The translations under genes and the position numbers were made by a program. Below the pieces are notes generated by a model. That model was given only the letters and a program-made list of their open reading frames with translations, was not told where the DNA came from and made no database searches. Positions 22,080 through 33,552 of a stretch of DNA of 64,000 nt are shown here, piece by piece. Source of the DNA: Loripinus fragilis (taxonomy: Eukaryota > Mollusca > Bivalvia > Lucinida > Lucinidae). The DNA lies in NCBI GenBank assembly GCA_964019695.1, contig OZ026527.1:70950593-71014592 (forward strand), written 5' to 3'. The stretch's first letter is position 1. Every line of letters begins with the position of its first letter.

Positions 22080-22170
22080 GTGATTTAGGAGAGGGGGTAC
22101 CCTCAAGTACTCTTTCTACAAAGGCTTGGTCCCCCTCCCCCGCATCCCGACAAAACTTTCAGGATCCGCC
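22080..22170. repeat. Fragment of the GGATCC/poly-C dispersed repeat
   Basis: The phrase 'CCCGACAAAACTTTCAGGATC' (approximate wording shared with 37120-37150) ends the fragment. Confidence 0.4.
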
Positions 22171-22660
22171 CTTGAATAGCTTTTGATGTAGCACGAAAAG
22201 TGATAAAAGCATGCAAACTGGCTCCAAGGCGCTCCGTGCATTTTCTAGTTGAGCTTTAAAAGCAGGCTTGAAATATTGGGTGTAGTTTGTAAAATTGACA
22301 GAAAACAACAAAGATGCGGACAAATCTGCGCCATCTGTCTGCAAAAAAAGATGCAAAAACATGTCTTCATTCGGTGAGTGACAATCAAAGGATGACTGGG
22401 CTTAGGTCTGATGCAACATTAAACAGCCAGACAAAAATTCGTTTGATCATTACACCCAAGTCGGCTGCTGCATATATTTTCTTAGATTATTGACTAATAT
22501 ATTAGCACAGAAGCAAACTGCAACAGTCTGTTCTGTGTCTACATTGTTTGCCTAAGAGGCTTCAAAAACATTCAGCATACGACAAAAGCAGACAGCTTTT
22601 GTTGTAAAAGGCAAAGCAATTCTAAAATCGATGTTCATGCACGTTTGAAGAAAATATTTC

Positions 22661-22847
22661 TAGACTTACCATAAACAAAAATGTTTTTGGGCGAGGTACT
22701 TCTATTACAGATCGGACACGATTTAATTGCAAAATCTACAATTTTCCGTTTTAACGGGTCATATATTTTTTTTTTAAAAAAAAGGAATACAGAGTTAGAG
22801 TCCTTGTGTATTACACGTCGTCTTATGTTGATTGATATCTGTTTCAT
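22661..22847 (-). CDS. Possible exon with a CxxC zinc-binding-like motif, unrecognised
   Basis: The minus strand reads from an ATG at 22847 through a Lys-rich stretch into DFAIKSCPICNRSTSP, then reaches a good donor-like TATG|GTAAGTCT near 22663. A single CPIC half-site is not enough to call a RING finger. A T9/A10 run within the frame weakens the case. No partner exon is visible. Confidence 0.22.
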
Positions 22848-23149
22848 GAAGATGTCTTAAACTGTTATTGAGATATAGAGAGGACTCGAAGCATGTGTAC
22901 GATCGATGGACAGACATCTGAATTGAATTTGTTACCTTGAACTTGGGAGATGGTGGATGATTGCTGTGCCAATACATTAGATTCCGGGTGTAACAGCTTC
23001 TGACCAGGTTTGAGCCAAAGTTGTGACCTTGACTTTGGGAGTTGGTGGTTAAGTGTTGTATGCGACACACCTTCGTGTATAACCATGTGAAGTTATAATC
23101 AAAATATAATGAGATTGGCTTATCCGGGCACGAAACCCATAGTTACAGC

Positions 23150-23440
23150 GCTAGCGTGGCTCACAGATTTTGGGTCAAAGCGGTGACTAAATTGATACCC
23201 ATACATATGCACTTCCGCGAGTAACCCTGTCTTTGGTGGTTGCGAACAAGAAAGGCACAGACCAGCCAGCACATCCGCGCAGTCTGATCAGCGCCTTTGT
23301 TAATCGCTTATATCTAGATGTGCTACAAGCGAAAATTTAATTTTCTAGCAAGTCTCTGTATCTAAGCAGGATGGTTTGAATCTCACTTTGTCGGAAACAC
23401 CGAAGACAGGGTTTCTCGCGTCGCGGCCCAATTATAAAGT
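23150..23440. repeat. MITE-like repeat of the CAGTCTGATCAGCGCCTTTGT family
   Basis: The core AGACCAGCCAGCACATCCGCGC and terminal GTCGCGGC match looser copies at 44370-44550, 46600-46690, 47960-48170 and 58690-58880. All have a central GC-rich palindrome. Confidence 0.55.
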
Positions 23441-23639
23441 CTGATGAGATATGATTTTTTTATTCATGTGTTTTTTGCGTTTTTTATTGATATTGATGTA
23501 GTTTAACTAAATCATCATTCCTCTAAAATACTTCTTCTTCTTTTGCTTTTTCTTCTTCTACTATCTCATAGATGTTTGAACAGGCATAAATCAATTTTCT
23601 GGACAGCATAAGATAAGATGTGAAATTGTAGCCCTTGCT

Positions 23640-23805
23640 TCTTTCCGCTATGTCGGGACTGGTCTTCCTGGTTTGAACCAGTATTAAGCAAGGATAAATG
23701 TGTCTTGCTCAAGGACACAACACAGTAACGCCGGTGAGGCTAGAATCCGCAACCCCTCGGTTCTGAGTCAAGCACTCTATCACTGAGCCACAGCACTCCT
23801 TTGGA
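23640..23805 (-). mobile_element. tRNA-SINE, minus-strand copy
   Basis: On + it reads GTGTCTTGCTCAAGGACACA, then AACGCCGGTGAGGCTAGAAT and ATCACTGAGCCACAGCACTC, the complement of the 14541 SINE. It is slightly 3'-truncated. Confidence 0.8.
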
Positions 23806-24150
23806 ATGGTAGCGGTTGGTATGGATTCACAGGGGCAATATTAGCATCTATGACGGATATCAGTCCAGTGGTACACCTTCATGCTATCGGTAATATTCAT
23901 ATGAGAGTATAATTTTATTGGGTCCCGTACCTCAGTCGGAGGCAAGCCCAGCTGTTCATCAAGGGTTCGCGAGTTCCATTGCGACCCAACCAAAGTCCAT
24001 TATTTCCTGGAGATTGGTCATCAAAACCAAGGAAGAGATAGTAGACGGACTTTCCCTTAGAGTAACTACCCCGTCACGCGCCATACATTCGAGATCAAGA
24101 AAGTCTATCGATCGTATGCTGTTCAGGACAAAAGAGAAAAACTTAGTTAA

Positions 24151-24371
24151 CCCTTATAAGCCTAGTGTCCTTTTTGTGGGACATAAGCAAACAGTACCAA
24201 CCCATACCAGACGCCGCATAACGCGGCGTCTGATCAGGGTCACCACTGTTTGCTTACAGAATGCTCTATTAAAATCTTAATTTAAATTACAAGTACCTCC
24301 CAACAAGCCGTAAGACGGAAATGGATTGTTCCAATTGATAAGAGACGGAAATTCCATTAGGCATATATGGG
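24151..24371. mobile_element. 221-bp TTAA-flanked MITE
   Basis: CCCTTATAAGCCTAGTG at the left and its imperfect complement (CATTAGGCATATATGGG) at the right. TTAA is present on both sides (24147-24150 and 24372-24375). TTAA duplications are the hallmark of piggyBac-type integration. A CAAACAGT palindrome (24184-24256) is nested inside. Confidence 0.75.
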
Positions 24372-24940
24372 TTAATTATAAAAAGGAAATTGGGCTTAAA
24401 TGAAACAGTTCATGAGCTTTTAGAACTTATCGCATAAACATACACCGATGTTCATGCTAGCCTGCACATCCACACAGACTTGCAAGAGGTTCTAAAAATA
24501 TAAATTAACTGGTGGAAATTTTACATTTTAATGATAATATTTTGGTGTCAGCAAGTATATTGGGTGTATACAATGGGGCAAATGCAATTTTGTGTACTTT
24601 GATGGCAAGTCAGAAAGTCATATTGATCATATTATTGTGCCATATGATAAGTGTGACCTTCTCGATTATAATATTCCATTAGATATTCACTTAACGTCCC
24701 TGTTATTTGTTCTATTAAATTCCACAATACAGTGTCACAATCTTGTACATATGAGCCAGATGTTTTAAATTGTCTAAAGTTAAGCACGAATCAAAATGCT
24801 TGTACACTCAAACGTTACAGAGTGACACTGGACTAATTGTCGCAAATGAGCAGGAGATTCGCACTGTAACTGACACTGACACTCTTTATGACCCACTTGT
24901 GAACAGACTAAATATCCATGGCCCTAGGGGGCCCATTTAG

Positions 24941-25168
24941 CCCTTAAAGCGCCAATCGCAACAAAAGTCGTCTGCTTTTCTCGTCTGCTGAAATGTTTAA
25001 GAAGCCTCTTTGACAAACAGCGTGGACCCAGATCAGACTGCTCCTATAGGAGCAGTCTGTTCTGGGTCCACGCTGTTCGCTTCTATAATTAATTTCTTCA
25101 GTAATGTTAGGCAATTATTAGCAGCAGACAACATTTTCAGATGCATTTTTTTCTTGGCGCTTTAAGGG
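24941..25168. mobile_element. 228-bp TTAA-type MITE with CCCTTAAAGCGCCA termini
   Basis: CCCTTAAAGCGCCAA at the left and TTGGCGCTTTAAGGG at the right are exact complements. Flanks are TTAG (24937-24940, decayed) and TTAA (25169-25172). A palindrome at 25016-25077 forms the core, with arms through GTGGACCCAGATCAGACTG. The same family is at 47224-47417 and 47422-47634. Confidence 0.85.
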
Positions 25169-25172
25169 TTAA

Positions 25173-25240
25173 CCCATATAAACCTAGTTTCCTTTTAGTG
25201 GGACATAGGCAAAACTGTGCAGACCCACGTGATCTTCAGT
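25173..25240. mobile_element. Truncated TTAA MITE abutting the previous one
   Basis: It begins CCCATATAAACCTAGT immediately after the shared TTAA at 25169-25172 and matches the start of the 24151 MITE, including GTGGGACATAGGCAAA. The far end is missing. Confidence 0.6.
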
Positions 25241-26030
25241 ACGCTGTGCAATCTGACTCAGCTCACTTATCTTCATATCTCATAGCAGAAACGCATTAAA
25301 CAACATTTCTTATATGAATCAGACTGCCTTAAACGCATATGATTGAGGCCCTGAACAGTGAGCAATAGTATGTACCAATGTGTCTGTACACACTTAAAAC
25401 GTCTTGGTTTTCGGTTCAGATTTGATTGCGAACGTTTACCAGGCATACTAACAGTATACAGTGGGCCACCTTTGTCGTCTGCGGTTCAGTTGTTTTGTTT
25501 AACCCATGCTGTTTACCAATTTACTGTAGACCAGTATTAGGCTGTAGCCCAGACCAGCGTATCTCGTAAAAAAGTCATCGATGCTTACCCCGAAAGTAGC
25601 AAAGCTGATTTTTTGCACAAAGAATATTTGATCATTCGGTAATACAAAACCACTGTATAGCAATTTGTTGCGAACTGCAAACTGCCGTATAAGCGACATT
25701 TGTATGGGACGCCGTTTTCCTTTAAAAATCGCAATAAAGATTTAGTCGCGTTGTTAAACATGTTACCATAGTAAATGGGATTGTAAATGGTATCTATTCT
25801 GTCCCATATATACTATTGTATGTTATGAGGAGATGGGACCATATTTTGATTTGCCTTATGTTTAAAATCTAGCTTCAAAATACAGACTGTCTATGCTATT
25901 CAAAGTTTGTGTTTATTTGTATTGATTTGTTAAGTAATCTTCATGACTAAAAGGAATATGACAATTATTTTGTTATTTGCCAGGAGGCAAATATGTTTGC
26001 TAAACTAAAAATGAAGAATTGAAATAATAT
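25241..26030. other. No gene seen
   Basis: Non-coding AT-rich DNA with short motif-free frames only. Confidence 0.45.
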
Positions 26031-26035
26031 ACTCA

Positions 26036-26495
26036 TTAATTAATCCATGTGGCAAAAACAAACATAGGTACCCTTTCAACAAAAAAAGAAACAGAGGAGG
26101 ACAACAGCGTGACAATCATCCTACACACGGCTACAAGAGGATAAGAAACTTTATCCAAATGACTTGTATAATAAACATGGTTGAGAAACAATATCACTAA
26201 CATTTTCAAAGAGGTGATTTTGCTGCTAGTAAGCACTGAACAGACGTAAACAATGCACATGACAGGGATAAAGAAACTAACACCAAAAATCACTGAAACG
26301 AATGTGTGAGTTTTCAGGTTATAAACACGGCTAACTATACTTGAATAAATTGATTGAAGTCTATTTTTACAAAAAACAACTAATTCTTTCCATTCCTCAA
26401 TCAGACATCCACCCAGGGAAGATTTCATGAACAGAAAACAGAAATTTAAGGTATAATAGGTATACGTAACTTTTGGACTACTGATGTCGTAAGCT
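26036..26495 (-). CDS. Hydrophobic reading frame of unknown family, possible membrane-protein exon
   Basis: From ATG 26426-26428 to the stop at 26036-26038 the minus strand encodes 130 residues. The frame stays open upstream to a possible acceptor (GACTTTGCAG, about 26496). It starts with a charged segment (EEWKELVVFCKNRLQ), then strongly hydrophobic stretches resembling two or three membrane helices (VSVIFGVSFFIPVMCIVYVC; MIVTLLSSSVSFF). A multi-pass receptor exon is plausible, but I see no diagnostic motif. It directly abuts a retroelement A fragment. Confidence 0.35.
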
Positions 26496-26515
26496 GCAAA
26501 GTCAAATTACGAGAA

Positions 26516-26765
26516 AGGCGGCAAAGATCAAGAATCGATACAATCAAATACTACATATGACACATGGGAGAGTGACAAAACACCATTAAACATCACAAAC
26601 AAGAGCCAAGAGGTCAGCCCTTTCCCAGCAGGTGACCACAAGGCAGCAATGAACAGACGTAAAATCATGACAAACACAAGATATAAATACCACAAATGAT
26701 CCACGAAAGAAGTACCGCCTACGAACAGTCAGTAAAAAAATTACTGGAGGGCTTAAACCAATTTC
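26516..26765 (-). mobile_element. Retroelement A 3' UTR fragment, minus
   Basis: Complement of the 18742-19278 reference: CAAAGATCAAGAATCGATAC, GAGCCAAGAGGTCAGCCCTT, TTACTGGAGGGCTTAAACCA. Confidence 0.85.
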
Positions 26766-26779
26766 ATGGCACCAGTTTC

Positions 26780-28605
26780 AGCTGCATCATATATCCCCAC
26801 CATAGTTTTTTATAGTGTTTTTGTCTATTTTAGTCTTATTCTTTTTCTTTTTCCTTTCCTTTTTTTTTGCTACTTTTTCTTTCATTTTCAGTTGTCTTGT
26901 CCCTTTTTGACTATTTTATTCCTTTTTAACTTTGTATTTGCTTTTAATGGACGTGTTTCTATGTTTGGACATCTTTAAACAGTTTTGCTACGTTGCAAAT
27001 GTTTTGTTAAAGCATGTTAAACATACAAGTATGCCAAATTAAGCCCTCAAGCTTACAAAACTGCATACTTCATAAAAAAATTTTTTATTAAATCTCTCAT
27101 GAGTCCAACACCCAAATATTCGAGTGTTGGAAAGCCATATATCACATTTTAGATGTGAACAAGCAATATATATACCTTAAACTATACTATGGACATCTGT
27201 TTACCCCTTTTTTGAATTTTTAAAATTAAACTGATGATTTTGATAAACTTTATTATTAGAAAAATGTTTCAATAAATCCACGTATGGATACATCAATATG
27301 TCGTCCTGGTAATGCCATAACAGCATGCAAGTATGGAAAGTCTAGTTGCCATGGTGATTGTTTTATAATCCAAAGGTATAGCAAATAAATCCATTTTTTG
27401 CTTGTTGCTAGGCAGCCGTCTATGAAGACGAGTAAAAGTTTCTGACCCGTTTTAGGAAGGGGATTATAGTGTTGTATCTAACAATCATCGACGCTAATGT
27501 TTTAGGTCTTATCTTTCAGATTTATAAAATAGAAGGTGTTGAAAATAAGCATTCATTTTTCCTGCCTTTAGATTCGCTTTGAGGACTTTATTCTGTCATT
27601 TGACTTAAATGAACCATTATACCATCAACTTTTTACATTTCACACAATTTACATCACGAAATACATCCTTAACCAGAGTTAATGCTAACTTCAGCCGATT
27701 ATAGACGTCAAAAGATTCTCACGCTTTTCGCCCTATAGATATGTAATGAAACACAATGGTGCCATCCTATATCAACTTTATTTACATGTAGGCTATTATC
27801 GCATACGTAGAAAAAAGTTAGTAACTGTTCGGGATGTACTTTACATAGCGATGTGTTTTTGCATATCTACCCTTCCGGTTCGCCAAAACAATGCATTGAA
27901 TAAAGCAAATCTATTTTACAGCCTATGTATTAATATTCAAGGCCATCTTAAAGCGTCCATTCTTACGTGACAATAAATTTTGTGTTGTGAAATAGGCACA
28001 CGGACGTCCCACTACATACACAAGCATTTTAAACGTGGGCCGTTAGTAGGATAAGGAATGATCCCCCAAAATACGTTTTCATACCTTATGGCGACGGCAG
28101 CCATATTGGATATTAAATCTCACCCAAACAGGCAGCAATGTAATCTATAGACAGTTATGATGTGTTAGTGTGAAAATAATCGAGTTGAGTCGTGGTAGAT
28201 ACAGATGAGAGAAAACGAAACATTACGTTTTATCTGGTTACATATGGTACACAAAATTGCATGCGTAATGCTAAAGCAACAGTTCTTTGAAATTGAAACT
28301 AATACTCAAAACTTTTAAAACAAACACATTGCCATTCCTGAAAGGTAGTTTGATTTCAATTTGATAACGCGTTGCTGAGATAATAGCGTTTGTATTAGAC
28401 ACATGCATTCATATGACGCACATGGGCCACCATACTTTATTAGCTCTCGTGGCGTTATGCAATTCCGAGAAATTTGCTATACAGTGGTTTCGTATGCACC
28501 ATATATACTTCTTCAAATTTATACTATAACAAACCTTGGTACTTTCCGGGTAACCATTTTTTATTTTTTTTTCATCCTGGGCCCCAGCCTACTTGTTTGT
28601 TTAGG
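26780..28605. other. No gene seen
   Basis: T-rich and AT-rich DNA. No repeat family is recognised and no splice-bounded coding stretch was found. Confidence 0.4.
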
Positions 28606-28617
28606 AAAAAACAAAGG

Positions 28618-28925
28618 CCACATCTGAATTAAGGGTGAGGTTGGCGCCGTTAAAACGGTTTCAGACCTCCATTAAAAAAAATTACTGACTGTTCCAAGGT
28701 GGTACTTCTTTTGTGGATCTTTTATGTTTTTGTTCTGTCTTGTGTTTGCTATGTCTTTGTGCGCGTCTGTTTATATGTGCCTCGTGGTCACCTGCTAGGA
28801 AAGGGCTGACCTCTTGGCTCTCGTTTGTGGTGTCTAACTGTGAGTTTGTCACTTTCCCATTGGTATTCCAGGTCAGGTGTGATACTTGATTGCATCGATT
28901 CCTGATCTTGCACCCTTATTTACCT
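28618..28925 (+). mobile_element. Retroelement A 3' UTR fragment
   Basis: Matches 18970-19275 almost base for base (GGTGAGGTTGGCGCCGTTAA ... CTGATCTTGCACCC). Confidence 0.85.
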
Positions 28926-28964
28926 TTAGTATCATTGGAAGTTGATTTATTTTGCCAGTCTCTG

Positions 28965-29640
<676 letters not shown>

Positions 29641-29999
29641 TGTTACACTAATGACAAATCCTTCTACAACACATCTATATTAAAGACTATAAATCTCCTA
29701 TTTGGACAAACTTTCTAATGTATTGTTCGTCGATATGGCTCTACCAAAATTCTGGTGTCTGCTATTAGAACCCGTTGCTGTGGCGGTATGTTTAAAAGCC
29801 CCTGTACTACTGTCAAACGGTACTACATTAGTTGTGCCAACAGAATGGTGGCGGTACACTGCAAGAACCTGTAAAATAGATTATGTAATAATTAAACCTT
29901 ACATTGCCAAAATTTTCATAAACAAGACATTACTAGATCAGTTAACAATTCAAATATAAACATGCACTGTAAATGAGCAATTTGATCACTTTGCATAGC

Positions 30000-30575
30000 T
30001 GGGCCTACTATGGCTCAAACTGGAATTTCTTTTGCTCTGACGATCTATGAGTAAATAGCGTTGTCCTTATTTTATCATGGTATGTTAATCTGATTGGATT
30101 GTTTATCTGTGATGATGACATGCATAGTTCTAAGGAAGCCTCCATGTCATTTCAATATTAATTTATGTTTTACAGCACACTCTGAGGCGAATTTGGGCCA
30201 GTAAAATACAGTTAAACCTCTCAATGGTTTCAGCTGCTGTCTGTTTTAAGGCAGTGGTTCTGTTGTTGTTGCTGATTTGATTATTATTATTTCTCCTGTT
30301 GTTTGTGGTTGTTTATTGTTTGGTCCTTGTTTTGGTATGCAGTATTTAGAATCCTTTCTAGTTGTGCAACTATCTAGCTTAGGACGAAAGAGCTGGTTGC
30401 TTCACTTTAATTGTTTTGACCTTGAATCGTCTATCAGCAACCACATATCAAGTTTGATTGTCATGAACGCATTTAGCTCTTTCCCTTTTCTCAAACACAC
30501 ATTGTATCCCTTGTTGTTTTTCAGTGGCAAGTTATTTGTGCTTACTCTTTATCCCCAATTGTTTGCATAGCACAA
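30000..30575 (+). mobile_element. Retroelement B 3' UTR fragment
   Basis: Diverged copy: TGGGCCTACTATGGCTCAAA, GGCCAGTAAAATACAGTTAA, GGCAGTGGTTCTGTTGTTGT. It faces tail-to-tail with the minus copy starting at 30590. Confidence 0.65.
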
Positions 30576-30589
30576 ACCATAGCAATCTG

Positions 30590-31818
30590 ACTATCATGGA
30601 CAGCTATAGTTGGGTATTGCTTCAGAAAAAAAACACAATAACACACTGCAGACCAACCCACCGTACCATAAGGAAGAGCCGCAGAACACTGACTGTCACA
30701 AAACAACAGAAAGACATATGATTTCAATACTAGAATGACGCAAAGTACTGACTAACAAAACAGGGCCCAAACACAGAACCCCACAAGCAATGGGAGGAAC
30801 CATAAATGGTAAATTAAAACCAACAGCACCACCGACTAAGAACGGACAGCAGCCTAAGCCACTGGGTGTGGGGCTTGAATGCATTTTGCTGGTACCAAAT
30901 TTTTTCCCTAGGTTCTGTTCTTGTTAAAACACAAAAATTGTTTAGCTTGCATGGAGGCTTCTTACTATTGCATTGTATCATCACATAGAAACAATATAAT
31001 CAAATTAACACACTATGATGATACAAAGAAAAGGGCTTATGACTCTCAGATAGTCCGAGCAAAGGAAAACCTCAAGTTGAGCAACAGTGGGCCCAGTCAA
31101 AGACAGGCATCAGGCACTAGCCGACAGATTTAAGCTTTCCTTCAGGGTCTTCGTTGATTCTCAGGCCTGACCCACCGTTGTGCAATTAAAAAGGAAAACA
31201 TAGCTATAAACCATGATTGAGCTTACAATCAGACATGCAGACTAACGCATGATATCCATGTTATATCCAACGTTTTATAATGTTTGATTATCTTTTTGAA
31301 ATAATCACTATAAGGTGTTCCAACAATTATTTAATTAATAAACTAAAATACAATAAAATAATGGCTCTTATATACCCTGTTGCATGAGAGCTTTTTAACC
31401 AATGTTGTATTTAACAATCTACTCTTAATTTAGAAAATGCTTTATGATATTTATGATACCCATAACCTTGTTTTAATAACTTAGCAGTCAAAAATTGGTT
31501 TATGTTGTTGAGTCATTAACATTAGATCATACTCTCGCAAAACAAATATGCTTAAAATATATACACCATAGGAAGGGAACGAGGAACATCTACACCAAGA
31601 AATAGAAAATTAACTATTTCATGATTAAAATCATCCAATTCATCATAAATTTTAGATAAAACTATGCCACTTGTTATGGACAAGACCAAGTTCAAAAAGG
31701 AGGTTACAGTATTAAAGGAATGTGCAATTCAGTGGAATATATCTGACCAATTATTTGCTCGAAGTAACCCTGTTCTAGCCACATATTGGAGAAGACATTA
31801 TCCTCCTACTACCGTTGC
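30590..31818 (-). pseudogene. Retroelement B, minus: RT C-terminal relic plus 3' UTR
   Basis: 30590-31140 is the complement of the B UTR (AACACACTGCAGACCAACCC ... GGTACCAAATTTTTTCCCTA). Reading minus from about 31818 to 31540, degenerate codons resemble the YDKRDDF..NFPFLDGDVPRS segment of the 18136 protein, with many stops. Not functional. Confidence 0.7.
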
Positions 31819-31822
31819 TTAA

Positions 31823-32188
31823 AGCTGCATACTCTGTAACTGTGAACATTTTTCGAAAAATTTTATTTTTTCTTAAAATCATTTGTAAAAGTAGAATTAA
31901 GCTATGTTTTCACAATAAAAATGTTCAGTACAGCTGAAAACTGCACGGAAAAGTGAATTATCTTATCAAATAGGTGTTTTTTCTCGTGTTGGTAATTATT
32001 TGCGTCCCTCCAATAATTCTACACCGTTGAATTTTAACATAAATGCAGATGTTTTGATGGTGATAACTTGTTAAGATTTACGAAAATGGTAAAATGTTTA
32101 CCTGAATTTGAGTATTTTTACTGTGTTCTTGAAAAATAAAAACATTATTTTTAAAATTAGAAGATCAAAAGTTACAGAGTATGCAGCT
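31823..32188. mobile_element. 366-bp TTAA-flanked MITE with perfect 18-bp inverted repeats
   Basis: AGCTGCATACTCTGTAAC begins at 31823 and its exact complement ends at 32188. TTAA is duplicated at 31819-31822 and 32189-32192. The interior is AT-rich and non-coding. Confidence 0.9.
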
Positions 32189-32192
32189 TTAA

Positions 32193-32396
32193 AGATAGTC
32201 TGGCATTAGTCAGTTGTTGATAAAGGTATGAATGTACTTAATTAATACTGGTGAATCACTACTATTTGGCCTTTATCTAAATTTGATTCTATATTGCAAT
32301 ATAAAACAAACAAGTGAACAAGCATATTCTTAGCTAGATTCAACATGTTGTAAGATTATATTTATTGTGCTGTTTGGTATCTGGCCTCACCTACAA
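32193..32396. other. AT-rich flank, no gene seen
   Basis: Non-coding sequence between the TTAA MITE and the putative last receptor exon. If that exon is real, this would hold the 3' UTR. No canonical AATAAA was noted on the minus strand here. Confidence 0.3.
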
Positions 32397-32579
32397 CTAC
32401 AGACCAAAGTCACATACTGCAGTTGGAAGATAGGTTAAAAGTGAATCGGAGCATCGTTCATTGTTGTCAAAGGGTAACACGGTTTCACTTATAATAACCA
32501 TATTGTTCTTTAAAGGGCAGTTGTAAGATGGGGGACCACGGTGCTGTAGATTTGGCATCACTTTCGGCTTACCCTCCAA
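32397..32579 (-). CDS. Tentative last exon of the GABA-B receptor-like gene
   Basis: An acceptor-like CTTACTGTTACTACAG ends at 32580, and the frame from 32579 is phase 0, as the previous exon requires. It encodes about 60 residues (LEGKPKVMPNLQ..., ending ...CDFGL) to TAG 32397-32399. The implied intron (32580-32634) is only 55 nt. Without splicing, the protein would run nine residues past exon 6 (VCFTLHLIK) and stop. The tail has no coiled coil, unlike vertebrate subunits, so this exon is uncertain. Confidence 0.35.
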   Translation of the reverse strand: MEGKPKVMPNLQHRGPPSYNCPLKNNMVIISETVLPFDNNERCSDSLLTYLPTAVCDFGL

Positions 32580-32634
32580 CTGTAGTAACAGTAAGTGTTT
32601 GAAATTATTTGATTAAATGCAATGTAAAACAAAC

Positions 32635-32823
32635 CTTCGGTATGAAAACAATCAGTTGAGTTGTTGTTGTTCCAATTAGTACACAACCCGAGGTGACAGC
32701 ATACATTCTTATAACTTGATCTTCTAACAACAACGACAAAGAAAGGCCCACGGCACTCAAAACAACTACATTATATATGCACATACCAATTTGATGTGAA
32801 TCATTCAGAGCTTCAATCTTTAT
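32635..32823 (-). CDS. GABA-B receptor-like exon: TM6-TM7
   Basis: 189 bp, 63 codons, phase 0 to 0, with acceptor TTTTTTTTTTCAG|ATAAAG and donor CCGAAG|GTTTGT. It starts IKIEALNDSHQIGMCIYNVV, which carries the ALNDS..IGM..YNVVV signature at the TM6 side of GABA-B receptors, and ends with TM7 TQLIVFIPK. Class C GPCRs of this type couple to Gi/o through the intracellular loops. It joins in frame to exon 43870-44016 upstream. Confidence 0.93.
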
Positions 32824-33029
32824 CTGAAAAAAAAAATCAGCCAATATGTGCGATTTTGGTGTGCTATTGTTTTACCTGAACAAACAATGTATACCCTGAC
32901 ATACGCCCGTTTCTTTGGTATTTTATTGGGATCTGCACTGTTTGACATGATACTCATTTACGGAATGCCAGCTTTAAACACGAGTTTAAAGTTAAAGTGA
33001 ATAATATAGTTCTCTCTGACGTAAAGCTT

Positions 33030-33552
33030 TAATCGGTGGGTTGGTGCCTGATACTTATCTGTAGCTGGACCCACCGTCGCTCAACTTGAGTTTTTTTTTA
33101 GCTCTGACTATCTGTGAGTCATGAGCCCTTTTTTGTGTCATCATGGTGTGTTAATTTGATTACAGTGTTTCTCCATGATGATACATTGCATTAGTTAGAT
33201 GGCCTCCATGCGAGCTGAACATTTCTTGTACTTCAACAACAGCAGAATCTAGGGCGAAGATTTGGTACCAGTAACATACATTTAAACCGCTGGTGGCTTA
33301 GGCTGCTGTCTGTCCTAAGGCAGTGGTTCTGCTGTTGTTTACTTTTTGTTTATTAATACTTCTTTTGTATGAGTCTGTAATTGTTCTATGTTTTGTTGTA
33401 CGCTACTTTATGTCCATTCTTGTATTGCAACCATCTTGATCTTGCTTAACTTGTCTTCCTGGTTTCACGTGATGGTTAAGCGTCTCTAGCGGTGCCACGG
33501 GGTTGTCTGCAGTTTGTGATTGTGGTATTTCCTGATCATACTCACTTACTAT
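33030..33552 (+). mobile_element. Retroelement B 3' UTR fragment
   Basis: GGGTTGGTGCCTGATACTTA, GGTACCAGTAACATACATTT, GGCAGTGGTTCTGCTGTTGT and terminal GTGGTATTTCCTGATCATAC. It ends at the TTAA used by the giant foldback. Confidence 0.75.

Noticed and set aside
23918..24280. 120-codon plus frame
   Set aside because: It runs into the TTAA MITE at 24151 and shows no motif; probably chance.
32519..32600. Plus-strand start-like ATGGGGGACCACGGTGCTG ending at GTAAGT
   Set aside because: It has a donor-like end, but it is antisense to the putative last receptor exon and no partner exon is visible.
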